Of a stretch of DNA of 64,000 nucleotides, positions 1 to 8,565 are shown one piece after another (positions within the stretch are counted from its first letter, which is position 1; every line of letters starts with the position of its first letter). Below the pieces are notes generated by a model that was given only the letters and a program-made list of their open reading frames with translations, was not told where the DNA came from and ran no database searches. Origin of the DNA: Paeniglutamicibacter psychrophenolicus (GTDB lineage Bacteria > Actinomycetota > Actinomycetes > Actinomycetales > Micrococcaceae); assembly GCF_030812255.1 (NCBI RefSeq), contig NZ_JAUSSH010000004.1, positions 62,001-126,000 of the forward strand, given 5' to 3'. The position numbers and the translations under genes were made by a program.

Positions 1-234
1 GACCGCCACAGCTCCGACCAGGTCGGCAACATCGATGCGAAGACGCGCGCGGTCTTCGGCAGGTCCTACGCCGGGGAACCAGACGAGCTGGCCGCCACGC
101 TGGCGCAGGACGAAGCCATCGCCGCGGCAGACACCCTGCTGCTCACGGTCCCGAACCAGCTGGGCGTCGAGTACAACGCCCACGTGATCGAAGCGATCCT
201 CACCCAGGTCGCGCCACAGCTCGGCTGGCGCTGA
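1..234 (+). CDS. LLM-class flavin-dependent oxidoreductase, C-terminal fragment
   Basis: The reading frame is open from the first base and ends in TGA at 232-234, so only the last 77 residues are in the window. The fragment reads through AGEPDELAATLAQDEAI, then DTLLLTVPNQLGV and a final helix HVIEAILTQVAPQLGW. This order is typical of the C-terminus of bacterial luciferase-like (F420- or FMN-dependent) monooxygenases, where a 'G tP e vA' segment precedes a strand and the last helix. The substrate cannot be inferred. The next gene is convergent. The family call rests on pattern only. Confidence 0.7.
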   Translation, partial: DRHSSDQVGNIDAKTRAVFGRSYAGEPDELAATLAQDEAIAAADTLLLTVPNQLGVEYNAHVIEAILTQVAPQLGWR

Positions 235-361
235 GCCTTCCGGGGACAAGTGCCCGGTCCAAGGTGCCTGCCTGTGCCGGGTTGAACCGGCCGGTGCACC
301 ACCGGGCGTGGCCGCCCACCCAACGGCGCCCAACGCCCGTCGACGGCCATGCCGGAAGCAC

Positions 362-913
362 CTAGTGGTGGGCGTGCCCGCCGTGCTCGGCGGCTTTGTC
401 GCCTCCGTCCAGCTGGTGGCCGTGCCCGCCTCCCATGACTTCGGTGAGCGAGACCGCCGGGGAATGCACAAGCAGCGGAAGGATCAGCTCGTTTTCCTTG
501 CGTTGGTGGCTCTCGAAGGCCTCGAGGACCGCGGTGGCGTAGGCGGCCGCGGTTGCTCCCTCGCTCCGGCCAAAATGCCCGACGAGACGCTTGATCAGGA
601 CATGCTCTTGGACCATGCCCTCGATGAGCAGCCTGCCCTCGGCCAGTTCCCCGGCCGCGGCGTAGGTGGTGGCCTCTTCCTCGTCGGCGTGCGGGACAAG
701 GACGTCCGCGTACCACCGTTGGACCTGATCGCGGGCGGTAGCCTCATGCCCCGGCCCGGCTTCCCGCAGGGCGGCGGTGATCCGCTCCAGTTCCGCGACC
801 ATGCTCGCGTGGTGGACACGGATTTCGTCGGCCAGCCGCGCGTCGCCGGCATGGTGTCCGTGCTCCGCGGCGGATGCCCCTGCCTTGCCGTGTTCATGTT
901 TCCCGGGGGTCAT
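362..913 (-). CDS. Hemerythrin-like (HHE) domain protein
   Basis: This 183-residue, soluble, helical protein carries the spaced His/Glu ligands of a hemerythrin HHE domain: IRVHHASMVAEL, LVPHADEEE, MVQEHVLIKR and FESHQRKENELILP. Such domains bind a di-iron centre used for O2, NO or redox sensing or buffering. Both termini are His-rich (HEHGKAG/EHGHH and GGHGHQ/HGGHAHH), which may bind metal. The start at 913 is preferred over an in-frame ATG at 928 because GGGAAG lies just upstream of it. Partner and signal are unknown. Confidence 0.85.
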   Translation of the reverse strand: MTPGKHEHGKAGASAAEHGHHAGDARLADEIRVHHASMVAELERITAALREAGPGHEATARDQVQRWYADVLVPHADEEEATTYAAAGELAEGRLLIEGMVQEHVLIKRLVGHFGRSEGATAAAYATAVLEAFESHQRKENELILPLLVHSPAVSLTEVMGGGHGHQLDGGDKAAEHGGHAHH

Positions 914-1264
914 GGTGCTTCCCTTCATTTGCCGGCGGGCTCACGCAGCCAAACACCCGCTCGGACCCAGTATTGCCCGTGCGGTACCCAAACGCCAGAG
1001 AGACCCGGACGTGGATCCGGGGCAAGGCCGTTGCCCGCGACGGCGTCCCGCGTTGGACGGCACCGGATCGCCTCTGTTGCAACCCGGTGACCGGCTCCTT
1101 CAGCTTCGCTTCCCCGACGACGCGTCCGGCCCTTCAATGACGCAGCACGCATGCGCTCCCGGGCGGCCCTGTCCTCGCGCTGCGCCCGCAACCCGGCTGG
1201 CGCTGCTTCGCCCCGGCGCATGCCCGCCCTAGCCAGTGGGGTATTTGGTGTTGCACAATCAGGC
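914..1264. other. Intergenic region between divergent genes
   Basis: About 350 bases separate the leftward hemerythrin-like gene from the rightward membrane-protein gene. It must hold both promoters. Open frames here read as arginine/proline-rich shadow translations with no recognisable domain. I see no strong hairpin or repeat. Confidence 0.4.
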
Positions 1265-2128
1265 ATGCACACTCCTGTCGACGAGAACCACGGCTTGGAC
1301 ACACTGCGTTACCTGCGCCTGATGCTCCTGGTCATTCCGCTGCTGCTCCTGGTGGCCATCGCCCTGTATGCCTGGTGGACCGGGGCCATCGGGGACTCCA
1401 TCAGCTCCTACTACATCGGCCCGGCCCGGAACCTGTTCGTGGCGATGATGGTGTCCACCGGCGTGCTGCTGGTCGTCTACAAGGGCCCGCCCTTGGAGGA
1501 CCAGGCGCTGAACCTCGCCGGCTTCTACGCGATGTTCGTGGCCCTCGTCCCCGCCGGGCTGGGCCAGGCGCTTGGCACCCTGGACCCCGCCGCGGCACGC
1601 GAGCTCATCCAATCCATCCAGGTCTCCGTGGTTGCGGTGCTGGTCGTGGCGGTGGCATTCGGGTGGCTGGAGTGGAAGACCCGCAGTTGGTCGCCGCGCT
1701 CATTGCTGCAACGCACGGAAACACGTTGGCTGGCCGTGGCAGGCACGCTGCTGCTGGCGGGGTTCCTGGTGCTGTTGCTGTGGCGGACGCTCGAAGGCAG
1801 GGACTTCGTCGGCGTCCACCTTGCCGCAGCCCTGCTCCTGCTCGCCAGCATGGGCATCGCGATCGCCAGCCACCTGGGCAGCGGCAGGCTTGGTGACACC
1901 GACACCAGCGGCGGGCGGGCAGGCCACTATGCGGGGCTGCTGGTCCTGATGGCGCTGGGCGTGGTGGCGTGGGCCGTGTTGGCCGCGCTCGGGGTCAGGC
2001 AGGCGGTCTTCTTCGTCGAATGGTACGAAATCGCACTCTTCTTGTACTTCTGGTACCTCGAGACCCGAAGGACCTGGAACCCCGTCCCCGCCCCGGAAAC
2101 CGGGACGGGCCGGCACGCGGCCATATGA
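1265..2128 (+). CDS. Polytopic membrane protein of unknown function
   Basis: The 287-residue product is very hydrophobic, with about seven to eight predicted membrane segments, beginning with LMLLVIPLLLLVAIALYAWW. After the first helix comes GDSISSYYIGPARNLFVAMM, a loop seen in many uncharacterised actinobacterial DUF998-like membrane proteins; this link is from memory. The ATG at 1265 is chosen because it places a short polar N-terminus (MHTPVDENHGLDTLRYLR) directly before the first helix; longer upstream starts read as non-coding. The gene converges on a decayed permease. No transport motif or enzymatic residue is recognisable. Confidence 0.7.
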   Translation: MHTPVDENHGLDTLRYLRLMLLVIPLLLLVAIALYAWWTGAIGDSISSYYIGPARNLFVAMMVSTGVLLVVYKGPPLEDQALNLAGFYAMFVALVPAGLGQALGTLDPAAARELIQSIQVSVVAVLVVAVAFGWLEWKTRSWSPRSLLQRTETRWLAVAGTLLLAGFLVLLLWRTLEGRDFVGVHLAAALLLLASMGIAIASHLGSGRLGDTDTSGGRAGHYAGLLVLMALGVVAWAVLAALGVRQAVFFVEWYEIALFLYFWYLETRRTWNPVPAPETGTGRHAAI

Positions 2129-2144
2129 CGCCGGGGCCGCGATG

Positions 2145-2830
2145 CTACTTCGCGGCGGGTTCCTTCAGCACCGCTGCTTCTGCGACCGGGCCGGCACTGA
2201 ACGACGCTGCGAGCATGCGCTCCCGGACAACCTTGGCCTCATGCAGCGCCCGTAGCTCGGTGTGCTTGGGCTTGCTGTGCAGGATCGCGTAGCCGATCCC
2301 CAGTCCCACAAACCAGAGCGGGGTGAAGCGCAGCGCGGCGAGGGTGTCGGCCTGCGTGGCCAGCGCCCAAAGGATGAAGCCGAAGAAGGCGAGGAGCACG
2401 TAGGGCATGAACGTTCCGCCGGGCATCTTGAACTTGCTGGTCGCGTGCAGCTGCGGGCGGCGCTTGCGGTAGACCAGGCAGCTGATGAGGATGATCGGCC
2501 AGACGAACATGAAGCACAGGGCAGAGGTGGTGGTGACCAGGGTAAACGCCTCGGCCACGCCGCCCTCGGCGTAAAGCAGCGCCACGCCGGAGAGCAGGAA
2601 CATGCAGGAGAACAGCAGCTCATTGCGCGGAACCTTGGTGCGGGAGAGCCTCGCGAGGCCCTTGGGGCCGTCGCCTTCCTTGGCCAAGCCGTGGATCATG
2701 CGGGAGGTCGACAGATCCCCGAGTTCGCGCTGGAGGTCGCCGAGGTGAGCACCACGACGGTGATCACTCCGGCCGCCCCGGCCCGCGCGGCCAGCCCAAC
2801 CGACTCGAGACGGACACGATACGCCAAGGA
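2145..2830 (-). pseudogene. Amino-acid permease (APC, CycA/AnsP-like) remnant, 5'-truncated and frameshifted
   Basis: The intact 3' part (2145 to about 2711) encodes STSRM, GLAKEGDGPKGLARLS and three to four C-terminal membrane helices, as in D-serine/D-alanine/glycine-type permeases. Immediately upstream, in another frame, are GLAARAGAAGVITVVVLTSA and TSSANSGI, the segment that should precede STSRM in one frame. One missing base near 2712-2716 explains the break. Homology fades by about 2830, so the first ~250 residues (most N-terminal helices) are absent and the YkvI-like gene begins at once. It is a relic unless the frameshift is a sequencing error, but the 5' deletion would remain. Confidence 0.8.
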
Positions 2831-2871
2831 CGCCGGCCGACCTTGATGCCGGAGCGGACGGCCGCGCCGGG

Positions 2872-3996
2872 TCACAGCGGCTGACGCCGCACCAGACGCG
2901 TTCCGGTCTTGACCAGCATCAGGACCAACAGCAGGATCCCGACGTAGCCGTTGACGACATAGACGATGTTGACCATCTGGGAGAACGGCAGGACCAGGCC
3001 GATCACGGTGCCAACCACCGCCAGCGCGATGGTCAGGTACTTGAAGCGCGGCGTCTTGTCCGCGAAGAAGCGCGAGGAGACTGTCCACAGCAGTGGCACC
3101 GCGGTCGTGTAGATGCCCGCGAGGATCATCACGGAGATCCCGGCGGCAAGCACCGGGCTCACGTCCTTGGCCAGCACGAGCATCGGGATCTCGGTCCCGC
3201 CGACTCGCACAATGTTCGCCAGCAGGCCCAGGCCAACAATGATGCAGGCCACCGAAAACGCGATCGACCCGACCAAGGCCCCGGAGGACGCTTCCTTGCG
3301 GTTGCGTGCGGTCTTGCCGAGCGCGGTCAGGAAGGCCGCGAGCCAGAGCATGCAGAAACCCACGTAGGACAGGCCGGCCATGAACCAGTTCGTGGAAGCC
3401 TGGGTCAAGTCAAGACCCGAAAGCAGGGCGTTGCCCTCCGCGATTCCGCCCGGGTTGCGGAAGATTCCCAACAGCCCGAGGGCGATGGCGACCACGACGA
3501 TCACCGGACCGATCTTCCCGATGACATCGACCAGGGACTTCAGCCCAAACCACACGCTGACGCCCACGACCACCGCCAGTCCGATGCCGCCGACGTATCG
3601 CGACATCCCGTAGTGCTCCTCGAAGACGGCGCCGGCGCCGGCAACCATCACGGTGAAGCTCAGGAAAACGAACAGGATCGAGAAGTAGTCGAAGAAGGTC
3701 CCCAAATGCTTGCCGCAGTAGTAGTGGAAGATCCGTGACGGCCGGTCGAATTTCTTCGCCTGCCCGACCACGAAGAATTCGACGGCCACATAGGTCATCA
3801 GCACCAGGACCAGCAACCCGGTGCCGAAGACGCCCCAGTATCCGTAGGAGGTGAAGTACTGCAGGATTTCCTGCCCGGTGGCGAACCCAGAGCCAATGAG
3901 GAACGCGACGATCGCCCCGGCATAGGTGAGGACGCGCAGGAAACTCGCCTTTTCGGTCGTATCAAGATGCGTCCGGGTGGGGGATTTTTGTGGCAT
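2872..3996 (-). CDS. YkvI-family membrane transporter-like protein
   Basis: The 374-residue protein has about ten hydrophobic segments and opens with GAIVAFLIGSGFATGQEILQ, the hallmark of the YkvI family (COG3949), a LeuT-fold group related to APC/BCCT transporters. An unwound first helix containing GSGFATGQE is expected to face the substrate site. The ATG at 3996 is preferred over one at 4068 because GGGAGA sits about ten bases upstream. The substrate is unknown. Its 3' end abuts the dead permease remnant, so this locus has been rearranged. Confidence 0.8.
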   Translation of the reverse strand: MPQKSPTRTHLDTTEKASFLRVLTYAGAIVAFLIGSGFATGQEILQYFTSYGYWGVFGTGLLVLVLMTYVAVEFFVVGQAKKFDRPSRIFHYYCGKHLGTFFDYFSILFVFLSFTVMVAGAGAVFEEHYGMSRYVGGIGLAVVVGVSVWFGLKSLVDVIGKIGPVIVVVAIALGLLGIFRNPGGIAEGNALLSGLDLTQASTNWFMAGLSYVGFCMLWLAAFLTALGKTARNRKEASSGALVGSIAFSVACIIVGLGLLANIVRVGGTEIPMLVLAKDVSPVLAAGISVMILAGIYTTAVPLLWTVSSRFFADKTPRFKYLTIALAVVGTVIGLVLPFSQMVNIVYVVNGYVGILLLVLMLVKTGTRLVRRQPL

Positions 3997-4208
3997 GTTG
4001 CTGTTGTCTCCCGTGGTTCTCGCCGACGCCACCAGAGGTGCGCCGCTCACTGATATATCAATTTCCATAGAACGCTATGTCTCAAATGTGACCTAGTCAA
4101 CAAGCGAAAGCATTATGACGGGCCTCACACCGATTGAGTCTGGATTTGGGTTGGGAGGCATTGGGTCACTGGGGACACGGTGCAGTTCTTCGGCACCGAT
4201 GCCGCTGG

Positions 4209-4445
4209 TCAAAACCGCCCGGCCACCACCGAGTGGAGTTCGAGCCAGACACGTTCGCGGTTTTCCCGCAGCATTTCCTCCTGGCGTGGCGAGAACACCA
4301 ATAGCGGGCCGAAGACCAGTCGACGGCGCGGCGCCGCATGGGCCGCCGCAGTCGTCCGAGAGGTGCGTTTCCTGGCCAGATGGCGGGCACCTGCACGATT
4401 GTCGAAGGCCGATTGGACATTGAAGGCATCGGTTGAAGTAGTCAT
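4209..4445 (-). CDS. Small hypothetical protein, divergent from the DUF5937 regulator
   Basis: This 78-codon frame runs from MTTSTDAFNVQSAFDN to LELHSVVAGRF. Its third codon positions are strongly G/C-rich, and alternative frames read as low-complexity, so it is plausibly coding. The centre is basic (RHLARKRTSRT, PRRRLVFGP) and the end is acidic/amphipathic (RQEEMLRENRERVW). No domain is recognised. It lies head-to-head with the ArsR-like regulator (93 bases between starts), so that regulator may act on their shared intergenic region. Confidence 0.45.
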   Translation of the reverse strand: MTTSTDAFNVQSAFDNRAGARHLARKRTSRTTAAAHAAPRRRLVFGPLLVFSPRQEEMLRENRERVWLELHSVVAGRF

Positions 4446-4538
4446 GCATCAAGCCTGAAACGACCGGCACCGCCTGACCACCATTCGGCCATTTCCGAAT
4501 CCTTACCTCGACGCCGCCGCAAGCCTAGACTCGGTGTC

Positions 4539-5528
4539 ATGCAGATCAGACTGTCGGCCGAGGACCTGACCCGGGTGCGTTTCACCGTCTCGCCCCTGTG
4601 GGAAACCGTCACCAGCATGCGTGCCCTGCAGCTCGGAACCCGGTTGCACCGGCCCTGGATCACGGAGGCGACCTCGCGCATCCTGGCTTCGAGGGACCCC
4701 GCGAAACAAGACCACCTGAAACTACTCACCACATTGATCCGCCCCACCGGGTTCATTGCCGATTCCCTGACGCCCACCCCGCTGCGGCAGGACACCTTCG
4801 AGGCAGGGCTCACGGCGGTCGCCGCCGTGCCGCCGGAGCTTTGGGTCCGCGACCTCAGCTACCTGATGGCAGTCGAGCGGGACGAAACCAGGCTGGAGAC
4901 GATCAGCGATTTCTGCGATGAACCGACAGCCGGAATCACTCGTCTCGTCGACGCCCTGCGCTGGTACTGGGAGTCTGCTCTTGAACCCTTTTGGCCCCGA
5001 CTGCGCGCCATGCTGCTTGCGGATCTGGACTACAGGCTGGCGCTGCTGGCAGAACACGGAATCCACCAGGTCTTCGACACCCTGCACCCCAGCGTGCGGC
5101 GCACCCGCGACGGACTGGAGATCACCGCGAACTGCGATGGCTCGCACCATGCCGCGCCGGGCAACGGGCTGATCCTGGTGCCCAGCGCATTCGTCTGGCC
5201 GCGCACCCTGGTCCTGGACGTCGAACCATTTGTCCCCACGCTCACCTACGCCCCGCGCGGGGTTGGCCGGCTGTGGGAGAACAGCCGCCAGGTGAAGGAC
5301 TCCCCCGTGGCCAAGCTGCTCGGCCACACACGTGCGACGATCCTGGCCCAGCTCGACCTCCCGATGACCACCACCCAGTTGGCCTGCGCCCTGGACCTTG
5401 CGGCAGGAACAGTGAACGGGCACCTGAAGGTGTTGGAGGCTTCGGGACTCACCGACACCATCCGTGCCGGCCGCGAGGTTTTCTACCGGCGGGCAGGCCT
5501 GGGCGAGGACCTGCTGGCCCGGGCGTAG
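4539..5528 (+). CDS. DUF5937 / ArsR-family winged-helix transcriptional regulator
   Basis: The 329-residue protein has a long N-terminal domain beginning MQIRLSAEDLTRVRF, with LWETVTSMRAL and LHRPW, as in actinobacterial DUF5937 regulators. The last ~80 residues are a winged helix: AKLLGHTRATILAQLDLPMT, a recognition helix with LACALDLAAGTVNGHLKVLE, and a wing ending REVFYRRAGLGEDLL. No obvious metal-binding cysteine cluster is present, so the signal is probably not a classical ArsR metal. It is divergent from a small hypothetical gene. Confidence 0.85.
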   Translation: MQIRLSAEDLTRVRFTVSPLWETVTSMRALQLGTRLHRPWITEATSRILASRDPAKQDHLKLLTTLIRPTGFIADSLTPTPLRQDTFEAGLTAVAAVPPELWVRDLSYLMAVERDETRLETISDFCDEPTAGITRLVDALRWYWESALEPFWPRLRAMLLADLDYRLALLAEHGIHQVFDTLHPSVRRTRDGLEITANCDGSHHAAPGNGLILVPSAFVWPRTLVLDVEPFVPTLTYAPRGVGRLWENSRQVKDSPVAKLLGHTRATILAQLDLPMTTTQLACALDLAAGTVNGHLKVLEASGLTDTIRAGREVFYRRAGLGEDLLARA

Positions 5529-5575
5529 CAACGGGTCGTTCCCGGCCTGTCGCCCCGGCTGGGTAGGGTCGGGTC

Positions 5576-5950
5576 ATGATCGATTTCAACAATGCCTCCG
5601 TGTTCAAGCTCAGCCCGTGCAACCCGAACGACGTGGCGGGTGAAGTCACTCCGCTCTTTGTGCAGGGCGAGGAGCTGCTTGCCGCTTTCAAGGGCGTTCG
5701 CGACTACGTGGTCTTCACCAACAAGCGGCTCGTCGCGGTGAACATCCAGGGCCTCACCGGCAAGAAGCGCGATTACACCTCGTTGCCGTATTCCAAGGTC
5801 CAGGCGTTCTCCGTGGAAACCGCCGGGACCTTCGACCTCGATGCCGAACTTGATTTGTGGTTCAGCGGTCTGGGCAAGGTCCGCCTCGAGTTCAAGGGCA
5901 AGGTCGACGTGCGTGTGCTCTCGCAGCTCGTCGCCTCCCACGTTCTATAG
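5576..5950 (+). CDS. PH-domain (bPH-type) protein
   Basis: The 124-residue product matches the bacterial pleckstrin-homology fold seen in YvbH/YdjO-like proteins. It has a beta-rich body with GEELLAAFKGVRDYVVFTNK, RLVAVNIQGLTGKKRDYTSL and LPYSKVQAFSVETAGTFDLD, followed by a terminal helix (VDVRVLSQLVASHV). The sequence FTNKRLVAVN is the most diagnostic stretch. These domains usually act as small cytoplasmic binding or scaffold modules. The gene starts 47 bases after the regulator upstream, so weak co-transcription is possible. Confidence 0.8.
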   Translation: MIDFNNASVFKLSPCNPNDVAGEVTPLFVQGEELLAAFKGVRDYVVFTNKRLVAVNIQGLTGKKRDYTSLPYSKVQAFSVETAGTFDLDAELDLWFSGLGKVRLEFKGKVDVRVLSQLVASHVL

Positions 5951-6007
5951 CGCAACGCGCCCTTGGTGCCGTCCGGTCTTTGCGATTAACCGGAAACACA
6001 CAGGCCG

Positions 6008-6745
6008 ATGCTGGCATCGAATCGGTTGCGTTGTTCGTTGGAACTGAAAGAAAGAACCCACCGAACCAACCATCGGAGCCCCTTGCCTTCTTCCCGCACG
6101 GCCACAAGCCTTGCGCTTGCCGACCGACCGGAACCTCGGGACGCAGACACCCTTTCCGGTGATTCGTCGCGCCACCGGACGATCGTGCTGCTGGGGATCG
6201 ACGGGGCAGGCAAAACCACCACTGCAACAGCACTGGTGGCTTCCCTCCGGAATTCCGGGGCCCGGGCCCAGCTGTTGCGAAACCCGGCCGGGCGCCGTTG
6301 GATGACCAGGGTGGCAGCCCGGTTCGGGACGGCGTTGACACCCGCTTGGGCGAATCGACTTGAATCGGTCGTCCGGTGCGTCAATGTCCTGATTGCCCAC
6401 ACCCGTGCCGCCGGATTCCATGGAACCACCGTCATGGATCGCCACGTGGCGTGCCAACTGGTCCTGCGCTCCGTCCGCGGACTGCCCCAAGGTGTCGTCT
6501 TGCCGTGGATGCTGGCCCGGCTTCCGCGCCCGGATGCGATCGTCCTGATCGACGTCCCTGCCGATGTCGCATACTCCCGGATCCTGCGGCGCGGGGAGGA
6601 CAGCGAGACCATGGCGTATTTGGGCTCGTCGCGCGAGGCCTACCTGGAGATTGCGCTGGCCAGGGGCTGGCACATCGTCGACGGGTCAGGCACGCCCCAG
6701 CAGGTGGCAGCCGATGCCATGCGGGCCGTGACTCGCCCCGCTTGA
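6008..6745 (+). CDS. Thymidylate-kinase-like P-loop NTPase
   Basis: After a poorly conserved basic N-terminus the protein has TIVLLGIDGAGKTTTATAL (Walker A), VMDRHVACQLVLR (the DR region typical of dTMP kinases), IVLIDVPADVAYSRI (Walker-B-like strand) and a lid helix SREAYLEIAL. At 245 codons it is close to the dTMP-kinase size, but the first ~55 residues look added, and the true start may lie downstream (for example a TTG near 6081). A role in nucleotide or sugar phosphorylation is inferred; a second dTMP kinase is possible but unproven. Confidence 0.7.
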   Translation: MLASNRLRCSLELKERTHRTNHRSPLPSSRTATSLALADRPEPRDADTLSGDSSRHRTIVLLGIDGAGKTTTATALVASLRNSGARAQLLRNPAGRRWMTRVAARFGTALTPAWANRLESVVRCVNVLIAHTRAAGFHGTTVMDRHVACQLVLRSVRGLPQGVVLPWMLARLPRPDAIVLIDVPADVAYSRILRRGEDSETMAYLGSSREAYLEIALARGWHIVDGSGTPQQVAADAMRAVTRPA

Positions 6746-7129
6746 GACAGTCGGCACCACGCCGCCTCTTCCGCGACCCCCGGCAGGCCATCCGCCTACC
6801 CTGGTGATGCACCGCTCCAACCACCGCTTGTACGTGTTGGCATGGGTCGCGATGAATCTTCATTTCCCGGGCGCCTAAAAGACCCGGGCTTCTTCCGTGG
6901 TTTCCGCAGCTTCCAACCCATTTCCGGCTTTCTGGCCCGGTTCAGCGCCCGGACAGCTGCAATTTTAGATTTCGCGAAGAAACGCAAATCTTTCCATCAA
7001 AACCCTCTAGCCGACTCTGGCAAAGTGCGGAAATGTAGTTCTTACGCAGAAAGAACGCCGGAACAACCTACCGGGATCACCAGCGAAGATGATCCCGAGC
7101 CGGCACCGGCAACCAGCAAGGAGAAGGCA
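6746..7129. promoter_or_regulatory. aceA upstream region
   Basis: This 384-base gap precedes isocitrate lyase. It contains a CCCGGG-loop-CCCGGG pair (6866-6888), an AT-richer stretch at 6960-7035 with the palindrome TTCGCGAA (6971-6978), and GCAAAGTGCGGAAA just after it. These loosely resemble the A/T-flanked sites bound by acetate regulators of the RamB type upstream of actinobacterial ace genes, but the match is weak. The ribosome site AAGGAG lies before the ATG at 7130. Longer in-frame starts upstream read as non-coding. Confidence 0.35.
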
Positions 7130-8431
7130 ATGACCGAGCAGAACTCGACCGAAAACCGTATCGCAGCAATCGAACAGGATTGGGCAACCAACCCCCGCTG
7201 GAACGGCGTTACTCGTGATTACTCGGCAGCAGACGTTGTGAAGCTGCAGGGCTCGGTGCAGGAAGAGCACACCCTGGCCCGCCGCGGCTCCGAAAAGCTC
7301 TGGAAGCAGCTCACCGAGGAAGCCCCGACCGGCGGCTACACCAACGCACTGGGCGCCCTGACCGGCAACCAGGCAGTACAGCAGGTCAAGGCCGGCCTGC
7401 GAGCCATCTACCTGTCCGGATGGCAGGTCGCCGCAGACGCGAACCTTTCCGGCCACACCTACCCGGACCAGTCCCTCTACCCGGCCAACTCGGTTCCGCA
7501 GGTTGTCCGCCGCATCAACAACGCACTGCTTCGCGCCGACCAGATCGAGCATGCAGAAGGCATCAAGAGTGTTGAGGATTGGCTCGTGCCGATCGTGGCA
7601 GACGCCGAGGCCGGCTTCGGCGGCCCGCTGAACGCCTACGAACTGATGAAGTCGATGATCTCCTCCGGCGCCTCGGGCGTTCACTGGGAAGACCAGCTCG
7701 CTTCGGAAAAGAAGTGTGGCCACCTCGGCGGCAAGGTCCTCATCCCGACCCAGCAGCACGTTCGCACCCTGAACGCCGCCCGCCTGGCAGCCGACGTCGC
7801 CAACACCCCGTCGGTCGTCATCGCCCGCACCGACGCCGAGGCAGCCACCCTGATCACCTCGGACGTCGATGACCGCGACAAGGAATTCGTCACCGGCGAG
7901 CGCACCGCGGAAGGCTTCTACAAGGTCACCAACGGAATCGAGCCCTGCATCGCCCGGGCCAAGGCCTACGCACCGTACTCCGACCTCATCTGGATGGAGA
8001 CCGGCACCCCGGACCTGGAACTTGCCCGCAAGTTCGCCGAGGCGGTCAAGGCAGATTTCCCGGACCAGATGCTCTCCTACAACTGCTCCCCTTCCTTCAA
8101 CTGGAAGAAGCACCTGGACGATGCAACCATCGCCAAGTTCCAGCGCGAACTCGGCGCCATGGGCTTCACCTTCCAGTTCATCACCCTCGCCGGCTTCCAC
8201 GCCCTGAACCATTCGATGTTCGACCTTGCGCACGGCTACGCCCGTGAAGGCATGACCGCCTACGTCGACCTGCAGGAGCGCGAGTTCGCTTCCGAGGCCC
8301 GCGGCTACACCGCAACCAAGCACCAGCGCGAAGTGGGCACCGGCTACTTCGACGACATTGCAACCGTTCTGAACCCGAACGCCTCCACCCTGGCCCTGGT
8401 GGGATCCACCGAAGCCGGACAGTTCCACTAA
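7130..8431 (+). CDS. aceA: Isocitrate lyase
   Basis: The 433-residue enzyme cleaves isocitrate to glyoxylate and succinate, the first step of the glyoxylate shunt used on acetate, fatty acids or other two-carbon sources. The catalytic loop KKCGHLGGK is at residues 194-202 with the active-site cysteine at 196. [18 protein letters not shown] supplies the Mg-binding aspartates, and [12 protein letters not shown] is the second signature. Length fits the short bacterial form. The start is fixed by AAGGAG seven bases upstream. Malate synthase follows 134 bases downstream on the same strand, so the two shunt enzymes are paired. Confidence 0.97.
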   Translation: MTEQNSTENRIAAIEQDWATNPRWNGVTRDYSAADVVKLQGSVQEEHTLARRGSEKLWKQLTEEAPTGGYTNALGALTGNQAVQQVKAGLRAIYLSGWQVAADANLSGHTYPDQSLYPANSVPQVVRRINNALLRADQIEHAEGIKSVEDWLVPIVADAEAGFGGPLNAYELMKSMISSGASGVHWEDQLASEKKCGHLGGKVLIPTQQHVRTLNAARLAADVANTPSVVIARTDAEAATLITSDVDDRDKEFVTGERTAEGFYKVTNGIEPCIARAKAYAPYSDLIWMETGTPDLELARKFAEAVKADFPDQMLSYNCSPSFNWKKHLDDATIAKFQRELGAMGFTFQFITLAGFHALNHSMFDLAHGYAREGMTAYVDLQEREFASEARGYTATKHQREVGTGYFDDIATVLNPNASTLALVGSTEAGQFH

Positions 8432-8460
8432 ACAAACCTCGGCGGTTGCCGCCGCGGTTC

Positions 8461-8492
8461 CGGTGGGCCGGCTGGAGACAGCCGGCCCACCG
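8461..8492 (+). promoter_or_regulatory. Hairpin between aceA and aceB
   Basis: A perfect 13-base stem (8461-8473 with 8480-8492) encloses the loop GGAGAC. No U-run follows directly; GTTTTT comes about nine bases later. It may be a leaky terminator or an mRNA-stability/processing element that sets different aceA and aceB levels. Confidence 0.6.
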
Positions 8493-8565
8493 GGCCACAC
8501 GTTTTTCCCCGATTTCCCCCGGCACACCGCCACCCAAAATCTTGATTCAAGAAGGAGTCACAGCC

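Noticed and set aside
66-716. Minus-strand open frame of 216 codons at the left edge
   Set aside because: It overlaps the 3' end of the flavin oxidoreductase and the hemerythrin-like gene and reads as arginine/proline-rich shadow sequence without a domain.
2696-3088. Minus-strand 130-codon frame across the YkvI end
   Set aside because: Only its last ~35 codons resemble a permease; the rest is out-of-frame YkvI sequence. It is the frameshifted remnant, not a gene.
4115-4423. Plus-strand 102-codon frame opposite the small hypothetical gene
   Set aside because: Proline/arginine-rich low-complexity translation with no ribosome site; the opposite strand has better codon usage.
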